A stretch of 29,653 bases of DNA, taken from assembly GCA_016190585.1 (NCBI GenBank), contig JACPQH010000100.1, positions 1 through 29,653 of the forward strand. Direction: 5' to 3'. Position numbers and translations under genes: made by a program. The notes below the pieces were generated by a model. It was not told where the DNA came from. It did not search any database and was given only the letters and a program-made list of their open reading frames with translations. The stretch comes from Chloroflexota bacterium. Its GTDB lineage: Bacteria > Chloroflexota > Dehalococcoidia > Dehalococcoidales > RBG-16-60-22. How positions within the stretch are numbered: the first letter of the stretch is position 1; the number at the start of each line of letters is the position of its first letter. Below, one piece after another: positions 20,211-27,805 of the stretch.

Positions 20211-20234
20211 GGCGCCGGCCTCGCTCGTTATCAT
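20205..20234 (+). promoter_or_regulatory. sigma70-type promoter of the enoyl-CoA hydratase-like gene
   Basis: TTGACA (20205-20210), an 18-base spacer and TATCAT (20229-20234). The same -35 and -10 boxes occur at the flavoprotein gene promoter (14857-14885). Confidence 0.75.
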
Positions 20235-20274
20235 ACCATAGGTTTTGACAAGAAATCTGAACAGGGGAGAACCG

Positions 20275-21063
20275 ATGAAGTACAGGTACGCCATATACGA
20301 GAAGAAGGGTAGAATCGCCTACGTCACCATCAACCGGCCGGAACGGATGAACGCGCTGCACATCCCGGCGATGGAGGAGCTGCGCGACATCTGGGCGGAC
20401 TTCCGGGATGACCCGGAGGTGTGGGTGGGGGTCCTCACCGGCGCCGGCGACCGGGCATTCTGCACCGGCGACGACGTGAAAGATATGGCGGAGAAGGCAG
20501 CCCAGGGCATCCCGGTGCCGGAGCCTTTCCCCCTGGGCGGTTTCGGCGGTATCACCAATCGCTTCGAGTGCTGGAAGCCTATCATCGCCGCGGTGCACGG
20601 TTACTGCCTGGCCGGCGGCTGGGGACTCGCCCTGGCCTGCGACATCATCGTGGCGGCGGACAACACCCGCTTCGGGCTGCCCGAGACCCTGATCGGCCAC
20701 CTGGCCACCAATCCCGTCCACCGCCTGCCTCGCCAGGTGCCTTACAAATGGGCGATGGGCCTTATCCTGACGGGCCGCCAGATATCCGCGGAGGAAGCCT
20801 ACCGGGTGGGCATGGTGAACGAGGTCGTGCCGCGCGCCGAACTGACGGCGGCGGCGGAGAGATGGGCGGAGGAAATCCTCCAGGGGGCGCCGCTGGCGGT
20901 GCGCGCCAGCAAGGAAGCCGCCAGCAAAGGCATCCAGTTACCGCTGGACATCGCCTTGAACACCACTTTCTGGACGCAGCGTGAGATGTTGCAGTCGGCT
21001 GACGCCACCGAAGGGCCCACGGCCTTTGCCGAGAAACGGAAACCGGTCTGGAAAGGCAAGTAG
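20275..21063 (+). CDS. enoyl-CoA hydratase/isomerase (crotonase) family protein
   Basis: A 262-residue crotonase-fold protein; relatives hydrate, isomerise or cleave CoA-esters using an oxyanion hole. The first oxyanion segment GAGDRAFCTGDDVKDM (57-72) and the second, VHGYCLAGGWGLAL (107-120), are clear. Of the two crotonase glutamates, the first (E144 in GGCEL) is Gly117 here, while the second is kept as Glu137 (GLPET). The usual GGTQRL segment reads NPVHRLPRQV. One-glutamate members often perform reactions other than simple hydration. I chose the ATG at 20275 because AGGGGAGA precedes it; an in-frame TTG/ATG-like start 30 bases upstream lacks such a site. It has its own promoter, divergent from the hydrolase-fold gene. 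Confidence 0.92.
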   Translation: MKYRYAIYEKKGRIAYVTINRPERMNALHIPAMEELRDIWADFRDDPEVWVGVLTGAGDRAFCTGDDVKDMAEKAAQGIPVPEPFPLGGFGGITNRFECWKPIIAAVHGYCLAGGWGLALACDIIVAADNTRFGLPETLIGHLATNPVHRLPRQVPYKWAMGLILTGRQISAEEAYRVGMVNEVVPRAELTAAAERWAEEILQGAPLAVRASKEAASKGIQLPLDIALNTTFWTQREMLQSADATEGPTAFAEKRKPVWKGK

Positions 21064-21155
21064 CCGGCCCGCAAGCGTCTCGAAACGGGGGAGACCGTCA
21101 GCGTAGCGAAGCATCTCGCTTGAACACCGGGCAGAATCTTCGGGTACTTCGCAAC

Positions 21156-21289
21156 CTTGGAGCTTGTGAACAAATCAGGAAATCTCCAAATATTTCCTCT
21201 ACCCGCGGGAGAGACCCTCATCCTCGCCTTCTCCCATCGAGGGAGAAGGGACATGATTAACGCTTTGCTAAATCTCCACAAGCTCTCAG
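21156..21289. repeat. MITE-like repeat copy C, with terminal inverted repeats
   Basis: The best-formed copy, about 134 bp, in the gene-free stretch 21064-21441. The left end has GGAGCTTGTGAACAAATC and the right end is its approximate inverse (AAATCTCCACAAGCTCTCAG). Inside is a perfect 9-bp hairpin (CCTTCTCCC 21227-21235, loop ATCGA, GGGAGAAGG 21241-21249). It also contains the CTCTACCCGCGGGAGAG stem. There is no coding capacity. Confidence 0.7.
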
Positions 21290-21311
21290 AATGGCAAACG
21301 GTTCTCGGACA

Positions 21312-21338
21312 GCTCCGGATTCAGTCGGATTCCGGAGC
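21312..21338. other. 8-bp GC-rich hairpin
   Basis: GCTCCGGA (21312-21319) pairs with TCCGGAGC (21331-21338) around an 11-base loop. It lies between the repeat and the next gene; a weak terminator for upstream transcription is possible, but no T run follows directly. Confidence 0.4.
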
Positions 21339-21418
21339 GTAAAACCCTCTTATTCTTCCTTAGGATAAGGAGAGATGACCTCCTCATGAGCCTGCTGGTA
21401 TTATCCGGCGGCATGGGC

Positions 21419-21424
21419 TATAAT
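21419..21424 (+). promoter_or_regulatory. -10 box upstream of the KaiC/GvpD-like ATPase gene
   Basis: A perfect TATAAT 17 bases before the ATG at 21442, without a good -35 box. Transcription from it would leave a leader of only about ten bases, in which AGGA is the only ribosome-site candidate. Confidence 0.5.
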
Positions 21425-21441
21425 GTTGCCCAAACAGGACG

Positions 21442-22746
21442 ATGAACAACTTTTCGGTTCCCGAGGAGCTGCTCGGTTTCTTCCAGGAAGGCCAGGGAAA
21501 GACCTTGCTGGTCAAGGGTAATCCCGGCTCGGGTAAGACCATATTCGCCTTTACCCTGCTGCGGGAGCTCAACCGGAAGGGGATCTATCTCTCTACCCGG
21601 GTCGACCCGGAAAGTCTCTACGGGCATATCGGCTGGCTCAGGGACAGCCTGCCGGTCGAGAACATAGTTGACGCCACCCAGTCCGAGCGGCAGAAGATGA
21701 CCGGCTCGCTGGCGATCAAAGCCCTGAAATACACCGACGTGCCCGACTTCCTCAAGGGCGTTTACGAAAGGATCGAACGGCTCCAGCGGGGCCTGGTCAT
21801 CGTCGATTCCTGGGACGCCGTGGTCTCTCACACCGGGTTTTACGAGCCCAGGGAGAGGGAGAAGCTGGAGCACAACCTGACCGATTTTTCACGGAAAACG
21901 GGTACGGACATCATCTTTATCGCGGAGTATGTCGACCAGAGGCCGCTCGACTACCTGGTGGACGGCGTGGTCATCACGCTGAACAACGTCAGCGACATGA
22001 GGCGGGTAAGGTCGCTGGAACTACAGAAGCTCCGGGGGGTCGAGATCAAGCAGCCGGTCTACCTCTACAGCCTTCACGGCGGCGTTTTCCGGGGCTTCTC
22101 AGCTTTCCGGGACGGCTACACCCTGGACAACATCAGCCTGCCGCCGGCGCCGCTACCGGACCCCGGCCCGGGGCGGCTGTCTACCGGGAGCAAGGACCTT
22201 GACGCGGTGATTAACGGCTACGGCAGCTTCAATTTGTGCCAGGGCGACCGTAAATGCCACGACCTGCTCCAGCTTTTCCTGATATTGAACGCCATCAGCC
22301 TGGGGAAAAAGCTGGTGTTGAGCCTGTCCGAGAGGTCATTGCTGCAAAATGCCCGCGTGCCGGTACCGGAAAACCTGCGGGATAACATCAGGCTGCTGCC
22401 CGGGTCGGACACGGCCGCCCTGAACCAGTGCGTAGCCGAGCTTGACGCCGGGGGGACGCTCTCCGGGGCGATCTTCTTTCTCTATCTCGACGCGGCGGGC
22501 GGCGACGGCGACATGGAGCGCACCATCTACGATATCACGCAAAAGGGCGGCTTCGTGCTCGGCTTCGTTTCCGAAGGCCAGACGGTCGAGGCCCATCTCG
22601 AGTCTATGGTCGCGACCTCACTGGTCGCCCGGACGCATTTCGGGATTCCCTGCATCTACAGCAACATCCCCCTGACCGAGAACTACGCGATGAAGATCGA
22701 CAGCGCCGGCGGATACCCCGAGCTCCGTCTGACGCCGGTGGTCTAG
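21442..22746 (+). CDS. KaiC/RAD55/GvpD-like RecA-superfamily ATPase with degenerate second domain
   Basis: A 434-residue protein. The N-terminal domain opens VPEELLGFFQEGQGKTLLVK and has a complete Walker A (GNPGSGKT, 26-33) and a Walker B-like strand (GLVIVDSWD, 117-125). This resembles archaeal GvpD/RAD55-type and FlaH ATPases. A linker rich in Pro (232-245) leads to a second KaiC-like domain that keeps the entry motif STGSKDLD (247-254). Its P-loop position reads LCQGDRKC, so it cannot bind nucleotide in the normal way. FlaH is the KaiC-like partner of FlaI and FlaJ in archaella; the FlaI/FlaJ-type operon lies immediately next door but on the other strand, ending in the same CTAG. A link to that machine is inferred only from proximity. 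Confidence 0.8.
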   Translation: MNNFSVPEELLGFFQEGQGKTLLVKGNPGSGKTIFAFTLLRELNRKGIYLSTRVDPESLYGHIGWLRDSLPVENIVDATQSERQKMTGSLAIKALKYTDVPDFLKGVYERIERLQRGLVIVDSWDAVVSHTGFYEPREREKLEHNLTDFSRKTGTDIIFIAEYVDQRPLDYLVDGVVITLNNVSDMRRVRSLELQKLRGVEIKQPVYLYSLHGGVFRGFSAFRDGYTLDNISLPPAPLPDPGPGRLSTGSKDLDAVINGYGSFNLCQGDRKCHDLLQLFLILNAISLGKKLVLSLSERSLLQNARVPVPENLRDNIRLLPGSDTAALNQCVAELDAGGTLSGAIFFLYLDAAGGDGDMERTIYDITQKGGFVLGFVSEGQTVEAHLESMVATSLVARTHFGIPCIYSNIPLTENYAMKIDSAGGYPELRLTPVV

Positions 22747-23498
22747 CCGAAGACGAGGGTCAGCGCGAAGGCCAGGTTCCCGGCGAGCAGCGCCGCGACA
22801 AATCCGGCGCCGATAAAGACCATGAAGGGCAGCTCCGGCGTGATCCAGACCTTGTCCCCGATTTTACCCTCGCGCTGGTAGCCGGCCAGTTGCTCCAGGA
22901 GAGCGCGGTCGATCGGCGCGCCCCTCAGTCCGGCCGGCTTGCGCGGCGCCGCCCCGGGCAGCGGCTGGGCCAGCCTGACATGCTTCTTCCCCGCCAGCCG
23001 GGACACCGGCACGCGGTAGCCGGTGAAAACCGCGCCGGGATTACGCCAGCAGCCGGTGAGACCGACATCAAGCAGGTTGCGTGCCCCCAGGAACAACGGC
23101 ACGCTCAAGGCCAGCAGGGCCGAGTTCATCAGGACCGTCAGGGCGAAGGGGAAAACCCCGGGCGGGGGCGGCGCGGGTACGGGCAAGTTGAACGCCAGGA
23201 ACGAGATTGAAGGCGGGGCGGGGAAAAGCAGGGCGAGGGCGATCAGGCACTTCGCGTCGGCGGCGCCGAACAGGCTGAATCGGTAAAAGAGATAGGTGAC
23301 GCCGAGCGTGGCGCCGACGGATACTCCCGCCCGCAGCGCCAGGGAGGTATCGTGGCTGGCACGCAGGGCGAGCAGGGCCGCGCCGGCCAGCGCCAGCACC
23401 AGCCAGGGGATGTTGGAGACCTCCCGGTATTTGATATCGGCCCGGACGGCGTAGGCCAGGACCGCTACCGTGAGAAGAACCGCCAGCATGTCGGTCAC
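22743..23498 (-). CDS. A24-family prepilin peptidase, archaeal FlaK/PibD-like
   Basis: An aspartic membrane peptidase that cleaves class III signal peptides of pilins. The catalytic aspartates are Asp21 in RADIKYREVSN and Asp81 in LFGAADAK (the GxGD-type motif written GAAD). There are about six hydrophobic segments, a hydrophilic C-terminal part (about 165-215) and a last hydrophobic helix. No N-methyltransferase zinc domain is present, as in archaeal-type enzymes. The start is uncertain: GTG at 23496-23498 has a GAGA site at good distance, while the ATG at 23489 is three codons later. It is the last gene of the pilus operon and starts 20 bases after the DUF1614 gene. Its substrate is presumably the pilin at 27806, whose cleavage site is of matching type. 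Confidence 0.85.
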   Translation of the reverse strand: MTDMLAVLLTVAVLAYAVRADIKYREVSNIPWLVLALAGAALLALRASHDTSLALRAGVSVGATLGVTYLFYRFSLFGAADAKCLIALALLFPAPPSISFLAFNLPVPAPPPPGVFPFALTVLMNSALLALSVPLFLGARNLLDVGLTGCWRNPGAVFTGYRVPVSRLAGKKHVRLAQPLPGAAPRKPAGLRGAPIDRALLEQLAGYQREGKIGDKVWITPELPFMVFIGAGFVAALLAGNLAFALTLVFG

Positions 23499-23518
23499 GA
23501 TGTTCTCGATACCCCGGA

Positions 23519-24265
23519 CTACGCTTTTTTGTTCCCGAATAGCATTTTTACAAGGTCGCCGAAGATGTTCTCCTCCTGGCTCCGGAAGACGATGTCCGCG
23601 CCCAGGGCGACCACCCCCGCCAGGAAGACGGCGTCGAGAACGCTGCCGCCCCCGATGGAGATAAAGGTGTCGTCGTTCCACTGGTGGGTGAGCGCCTGGT
23701 AGATGTTCAGGATATCCGCGCCGATAAGGATGCCGAAGGTAGCCCCGGAGTACGATACGAGAGCCGGGTTGAAATAACCGCCGCGCATCTTCTTGAGCAT
23801 GAACGCTATCCCGGCGGCCAGTATCGGCGGCACCGCGAAATAGTATATCACTATGCCCTGCTGCGGTTCGAAGCGGGTGTAAAGGTAGGTTACCGCCGAG
23901 ATAATAAGGACGATGAGCGCGGTCTGGCGCCAGGGTATCCGCTTGTGCAGCAGCATGTTCGCGCTGATAATCACGGGGATGAAGAAGCCTATCAGGTTGA
24001 CGCCCAGCGTGACGTTGTCAAATCGGAACAGCGGGATATCGACAAGCCGCGGTATGTTCTGGAGCGCCCCGGCCACGCCGGGCAGGGCTGTCAGGTACAC
24101 GAACAGCGGCACGACCACCAGCAGGCCGATCTCCAGGGCTTTGAAGCCCGCCACGTGCAGGTACAGGGCGAAGAGCTCGATGGCGGCGAGCGCCAGGAAC
24201 GCTACGAGCACGACAACCAGGGTTGAGGAGCTGGTGAGCGGCTGGTTGATGAGCGGCTCGGGCAT
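23519..24265 (-). CDS. DUF1614-family membrane protein
   Basis: A 248-residue integral membrane protein with about seven hydrophobic segments. Conserved-looking blocks match DUF1614: NIPRLVDIPL, GFFIPVIIS, GILIGADILNIYQ and SIGGGSVLDAVFLAG. The family has no established function, as far as I know. The ATG at 24263-24265 comes one base after the upstream stop codon (TAACATG), so translation is coupled to the FlaJ/TadC-like gene. A start 33 bases earlier would lie inside that gene. Its position between the pilus membrane platform genes and the prepilin peptidase suggests a role in assembly or in the envelope around the machine, which is inference only. Confidence 0.78.
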   Translation of the reverse strand: MPEPLINQPLTSSSTLVVVLVAFLALAAIELFALYLHVAGFKALEIGLLVVVPLFVYLTALPGVAGALQNIPRLVDIPLFRFDNVTLGVNLIGFFIPVIISANMLLHKRIPWRQTALIVLIISAVTYLYTRFEPQQGIVIYYFAVPPILAAGIAFMLKKMRGGYFNPALVSYSGATFGILIGADILNIYQALTHQWNDDTFISIGGGSVLDAVFLAGVVALGADIVFRSQEENIFGDLVKMLFGNKKA

Positions 24266-24266
24266 G

Positions 24267-25190
24267 TTAAACCGGAGCCAGGAACCGGTAAGCGACAATG
24301 CCGACGGCGACGAAGATAAGGGAGTGCTTCAGGCCGGCGAGAACCGTGCCCTCGGCGATCTTGCCGGTGACGATGCCGGAGCATATCCCCTGGATTATGG
24401 CCGCCTGGAAGAACAGCCTCCGGTACAGCTCGATGTCTTCGGGACGAACGCGGAACTGAATGCCTCCGGCGAACGCGTCGGAGCCGGCCTCTTTCACGAG
24501 GTCGGCCATCATCCCGATGAAGTAGTGGGAAAGAATGATAAGGACGCCGACAAAGACCAGGTAGCTTATATAACACACCGCCAGATAGGGCTGGGTATCG
24601 GCGCGCCGCTTCTTGCCCAGGGACTTTATCTCCTCGGCGTCGCTGGCGACGTTTTCCAGGATGGGGCCGATCTCACCGCCGGTCTTGGAGGCCTCGATGA
24701 TGGTGGCTACGGTCCGCCGTATGAGCGGAGTCGGGTATTTAGCCGCCAGGTAGAGCATGCCTTCCTCGAAAGAGATGCCCCAGGACATGAGGCTGTCCAG
24801 GTGTTGGACCGCCGGGGTGAGCGCCCCGTAACGGCCGCGCGCCGTGACGTTCAGGGCCCCCTTGAGGGTCATACCGGACTTGACGGAGAGGGAGATATCG
24901 CGGATCAGGGCGGGAAACTCGGATTCTATACGCCGGGTGGTCCCACGCCTGTGGAAGTCGAACAGGCCCGGCGGTATGAGCACCAGTATCAGGGTAAACA
25001 GAATAGCCTGTGTCAGCTCGATCTTGAAATAGAGCAGACCGGTAAATAGGAAGATCCCCAGTATTGTAGACGAAACGTAAAGAACATAAGGTTTCTCTTC
25101 GATTGCCTTCATCGGGCTTTCGAAGAAGCGTCCGAGAGTGGATTTATTTTTTCGCCGCTCTAAGGCTTCAAAAACAAGGTCCGTTGTCAT
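24267..25190 (-). CDS. FlaJ/TadC-like type IV pilus platform protein 2 (T2SSF domain)
   Basis: A 307-residue membrane protein of the T2SS F / FlaJ / TadC family, the inner membrane platform of type IV pilus-like machines. Two hydrophobic segments (about 36-75) precede the cytoplasmic four-helix domain, with FPALIRDISLSVKSGMTL (92-109) and GGEIGPIL (171-178). Two or three membrane helices follow. Archaeal FlaJ usually combines two such domains in one protein of about 550 residues; here they are two genes. The start ATG follows the preceding stop by four bases (TAGGGCTATG). The protein would sit above the hexameric ATPase encoded at 26114. Confidence 0.88.
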   Translation of the reverse strand: MTTDLVFEALERRKNKSTLGRFFESPMKAIEEKPYVLYVSSTILGIFLFTGLLYFKIELTQAILFTLILVLIPPGLFDFHRRGTTRRIESEFPALIRDISLSVKSGMTLKGALNVTARGRYGALTPAVQHLDSLMSWGISFEEGMLYLAAKYPTPLIRRTVATIIEASKTGGEIGPILENVASDAEEIKSLGKKRRADTQPYLAVCYISYLVFVGVLIILSHYFIGMMADLVKEAGSDAFAGGIQFRVRPEDIELYRRLFFQAAIIQGICSGIVTGKIAEGTVLAGLKHSLIFVAVGIVAYRFLAPV

Positions 25191-25194
25191 AGCC

Positions 25195-26112
25195 CTATTT
25201 CATCCCCACCGGGGTCATGGAGTCCGTCAGCAGGATGAAGAGGAGGGAGCCGAGTGGTATGATACCGTAGATGATGATCATCAGGAGTTGCGGGCTGGCC
25301 CCGCTGAGCAGCATCATGGCGGAGAACATGACGATGATGAAAAGCGGCCCCGCCACCAGGCCAGTGATATAAAGCTCCGAGAGTATGCCCAGGGTGGCGA
25401 TATAATCAGCGAACTTCTTGCGGTTGTCCTCCATATTCTCTCTGGCTTTGTTGACGAAGTATGAGCCCATTTCCCCGCCGGAGAGCGCGCTTGTCATGGC
25501 TCCCTGCAGAAATGTCCTCAGGGCTTCGGACGGGGTGATAGTGGCCAGGTTCCTGATCGCGGTGATAAAATCGAACCCGAGGACCTCAACGTCCCGTACC
25601 AGGCGCGCGGCTTCCCGGCTCACCTCACCGTAGAACTCCTCGGTCTCGGCGAGCTTTTTAAAGATCTCGAAGGGTATCACGCCTACCGTCGCCAGGGAAG
25701 ACATCCAGCCGATGGCGTACGGCAGATGGCCGTCGATCTTGCGGCGTCTCTCCCATATCCTGATGGACGGGTACGGGTACATGAGAAAAAAGCAGAGCAG
25801 GAAAGGCGCCAGAGTGCCCAGGGGAAGCAGGAGAAGCTCGCCGACCAGCGGCAGCAGCCCGCCGAGGCTGCCGTGGAAAATGTTCGAGAGCGAATTCCAG
25901 ATGATGAAGTAGCCGAAGACGAACTTTGACGCGATGATGTATAGCGGCAGGAAGGCCAGGGCGGTGATGAAGGAATACATGGTGATGGTGGACAGCCACT
26001 CTTCCACGGAGACGCGCATATCGGCCTGGATCAGCTTGTCGTGCAGCCTGGTAAACTCGGCGCGATGGTCCCGGAAGTAAGCGCCAAACCAGCGGATCGC
26101 CAGCTTCCGCAT
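25195..26112 (-). CDS. FlaJ/TadB-like type IV pilus platform protein 1 (T2SSF domain)
   Basis: A 305-residue membrane protein, partner of the gene at 24267. Hydrophobic segments lie at about 42-63 and 87-112. The cytoplasmic helical domain begins KIDGHLPYAIGWMSSLATVG (125-144) and contains the family motif GGEMGSYF (212-219). Two C-terminal membrane helices end the protein (about 240-300). Its ATG lies one base after the stop of the ATPase gene. This gene and its partner probably correspond to the N- and C-terminal halves of archaeal FlaJ, or to the TadB/TadC pair of bacterial Tad pili. Confidence 0.87.
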   Translation of the reverse strand: MRKLAIRWFGAYFRDHRAEFTRLHDKLIQADMRVSVEEWLSTITMYSFITALAFLPLYIIASKFVFGYFIIWNSLSNIFHGSLGGLLPLVGELLLLPLGTLAPFLLCFFLMYPYPSIRIWERRRKIDGHLPYAIGWMSSLATVGVIPFEIFKKLAETEEFYGEVSREAARLVRDVEVLGFDFITAIRNLATITPSEALRTFLQGAMTSALSGGEMGSYFVNKARENMEDNRKKFADYIATLGILSELYITGLVAGPLFIIVMFSAMMLLSGASPQLLMIIIYGIIPLGSLLFILLTDSMTPVGMK

Positions 26113-26113
26113 A

Positions 26114-27796
26114 TCAGATGAGCCCCTCTTTCAGTTTCCTTTCGGCTTCCTGTGGATTGACGTTGCATTCGAAGAAAACCCGGGCAATCTTATGAAAATC
26201 GTTGACGCCCCTTTCCTGGAGTATCCTGAGAATGTCCATGCGGCGGGTGAACTCCCGGGAGAGCTGCTCCTCGGTCATGCTCAGCTTGCGCATTATCCGT
26301 TCGAACAGTCGGGATTCCCCGGTAAAGGAGAACTCGTCCGGCCGCCAGCTGAACACCATATTGGTGCGCAGCATCTCGTTTTCAAAGTCGATGTCTATGA
26401 TCTCGGCGACGCCGGTGCAGCGCCGCGCCCGGTTCTCACCGATCCGCACCATGCCGAGCAGCACCACGACGTTCAGGCTGTCCAGCAGCATCAGGGGAAC
26501 ATCGATAGGCGGCTTGGTCAACCGCCGCACTACCGCTTCCACCGAGTCGGCGTGGACGGTGGACAGGGTGAAGTGCCCGGTGGCCATGGCCTGGAAAAGG
26601 GTGTAGGCCTCGCGACCTCTGATCTCGCCGACGAGAAGGTATTCCGGCCTTTGCCTCAGGGCGGAGCGGAGCAGGTCGAACATCTCGATCTGGCGCTTGC
26701 CTTCCCCTTCCCGCGTCACGCCCGGTATCCAGTTCTGGTGCAGCAAGTTGACCTCGCGGGTATCTTCAATGCTGACGATCTTGCTGTTGACCGGGATGAA
26801 CATGGAGAGGGCGTTCAGCATCGAGGTCTTCCCGGAAGCCGTGCCCCCGGCGAAGAGAATGTTGAAACCATTCTCGACCGCCATCCAGAAGTAGGCGCAC
26901 ATCTCCAGCGAGATGGTGCCGAAGTTAATCAGGTCGATGGGCGTGAAGGGCGTCTCGCGGAACTTGCGTATGGTCAGGGTGGAACCGCGGGTGGTGACCT
27001 CATCGCCGATGCTCAGTTGCAGCCTGTCTTTAGTGGGCAGAGAGGCGTCGAGCAGCGGCCTGGCCAGCGAGATATGCCTGCCCGAGCGCTGCGCCAGCTT
27101 GTAGATCAGGGCGTCAAGCTCGTCCCGGGTGAAGCTTACGTTGGTCTCCAGGGAGCCGAAGCGGCGGTGGTATACATAGACGTTTATCCCCGGGCCGTCG
27201 GCGGAGATATCCTCGATGGACTTGTCCCGTATGATGGGATCGAGCTTGCCGTAGCCGGTCAGGTCCCGCAGGATATAATACATTATCCGCCCCATCCTCT
27301 CCGGCTCCAGCCTGATGCGGAAGTCCCGGAGCATGTCTTCAACCCTTTTACGAAGGTAGCCGGTGGTCTCTTCCGGGGTGGTATAGGGTATGTCGATGAC
27401 CTCGTAAAGGCGGGTTTTCAATTCCTTTAGCAGCGACTCCTCACCCCTGGTGAGCGCCGCTTCCCCGACAACATACCGGGGCGGGTTGCTCGCTTCCAGG
27501 GTGATGGAAGCATAAGGCTCGTTGACCAAATAGGTCTCCAGCGCCGGCACACTCGGCGCCGCCTCCACCGTTTCCGGCTCGGCCCCGGCGTTCACGGGCG
27601 AAGCTGAGGTCTCGGCCTCCTTTTTGCGCCAGGACAGCAGCCTTTTCAGGATTCCCGGCTTTGCCCCGGCATACTGGGGGAGGGGCGCGGCTTCCTGGCC
27701 CGGAGGGGCGAGGGGTATTGCCGGCTCCGGTTCAGGGGCGGTCTTCGTCCCTGTCTCAGGGCGCCGACTGAAGAGGCTTTTCAGCCTAACAATCAT
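26114..27796 (-). CDS. FlaI/TadA-like secretion ATPase
   Basis: A 560-residue hexameric motor ATPase of the VirB11/PilB superfamily, archaeal FlaI/TadA branch. The first 100 residues are Pro-, Ala- and Glu-rich and probably flexible. The N-terminal domain contains DLTGYGKLDPIIRDKSIEDI (178-197), a hallmark of this branch. The motor domain has Walker A GGTASGKT (317-324), the Asp box IEDTREV (343-349), Walker B LLVGEIRG (387-394) and the His box STVHAD (412-417). It powers insertion or extraction of pilins through the platform proteins encoded just downstream. The ATG follows AGGGTAG and lies nine bases after the pilin stop codon. Confidence 0.94.
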   Translation of the reverse strand: MIVRLKSLFSRRPETGTKTAPEPEPAIPLAPPGQEAAPLPQYAGAKPGILKRLLSWRKKEAETSASPVNAGAEPETVEAAPSVPALETYLVNEPYASITLEASNPPRYVVGEAALTRGEESLLKELKTRLYEVIDIPYTTPEETTGYLRKRVEDMLRDFRIRLEPERMGRIMYYILRDLTGYGKLDPIIRDKSIEDISADGPGINVYVYHRRFGSLETNVSFTRDELDALIYKLAQRSGRHISLARPLLDASLPTKDRLQLSIGDEVTTRGSTLTIRKFRETPFTPIDLINFGTISLEMCAYFWMAVENGFNILFAGGTASGKTSMLNALSMFIPVNSKIVSIEDTREVNLLHQNWIPGVTREGEGKRQIEMFDLLRSALRQRPEYLLVGEIRGREAYTLFQAMATGHFTLSTVHADSVEAVVRRLTKPPIDVPLMLLDSLNVVVLLGMVRIGENRARRCTGVAEIIDIDFENEMLRTNMVFSWRPDEFSFTGESRLFERIMRKLSMTEEQLSREFTRRMDILRILQERGVNDFHKIARVFFECNVNPQEAERKLKEGLI

Positions 27797-27805
27797 CTTA
27801 CTACC

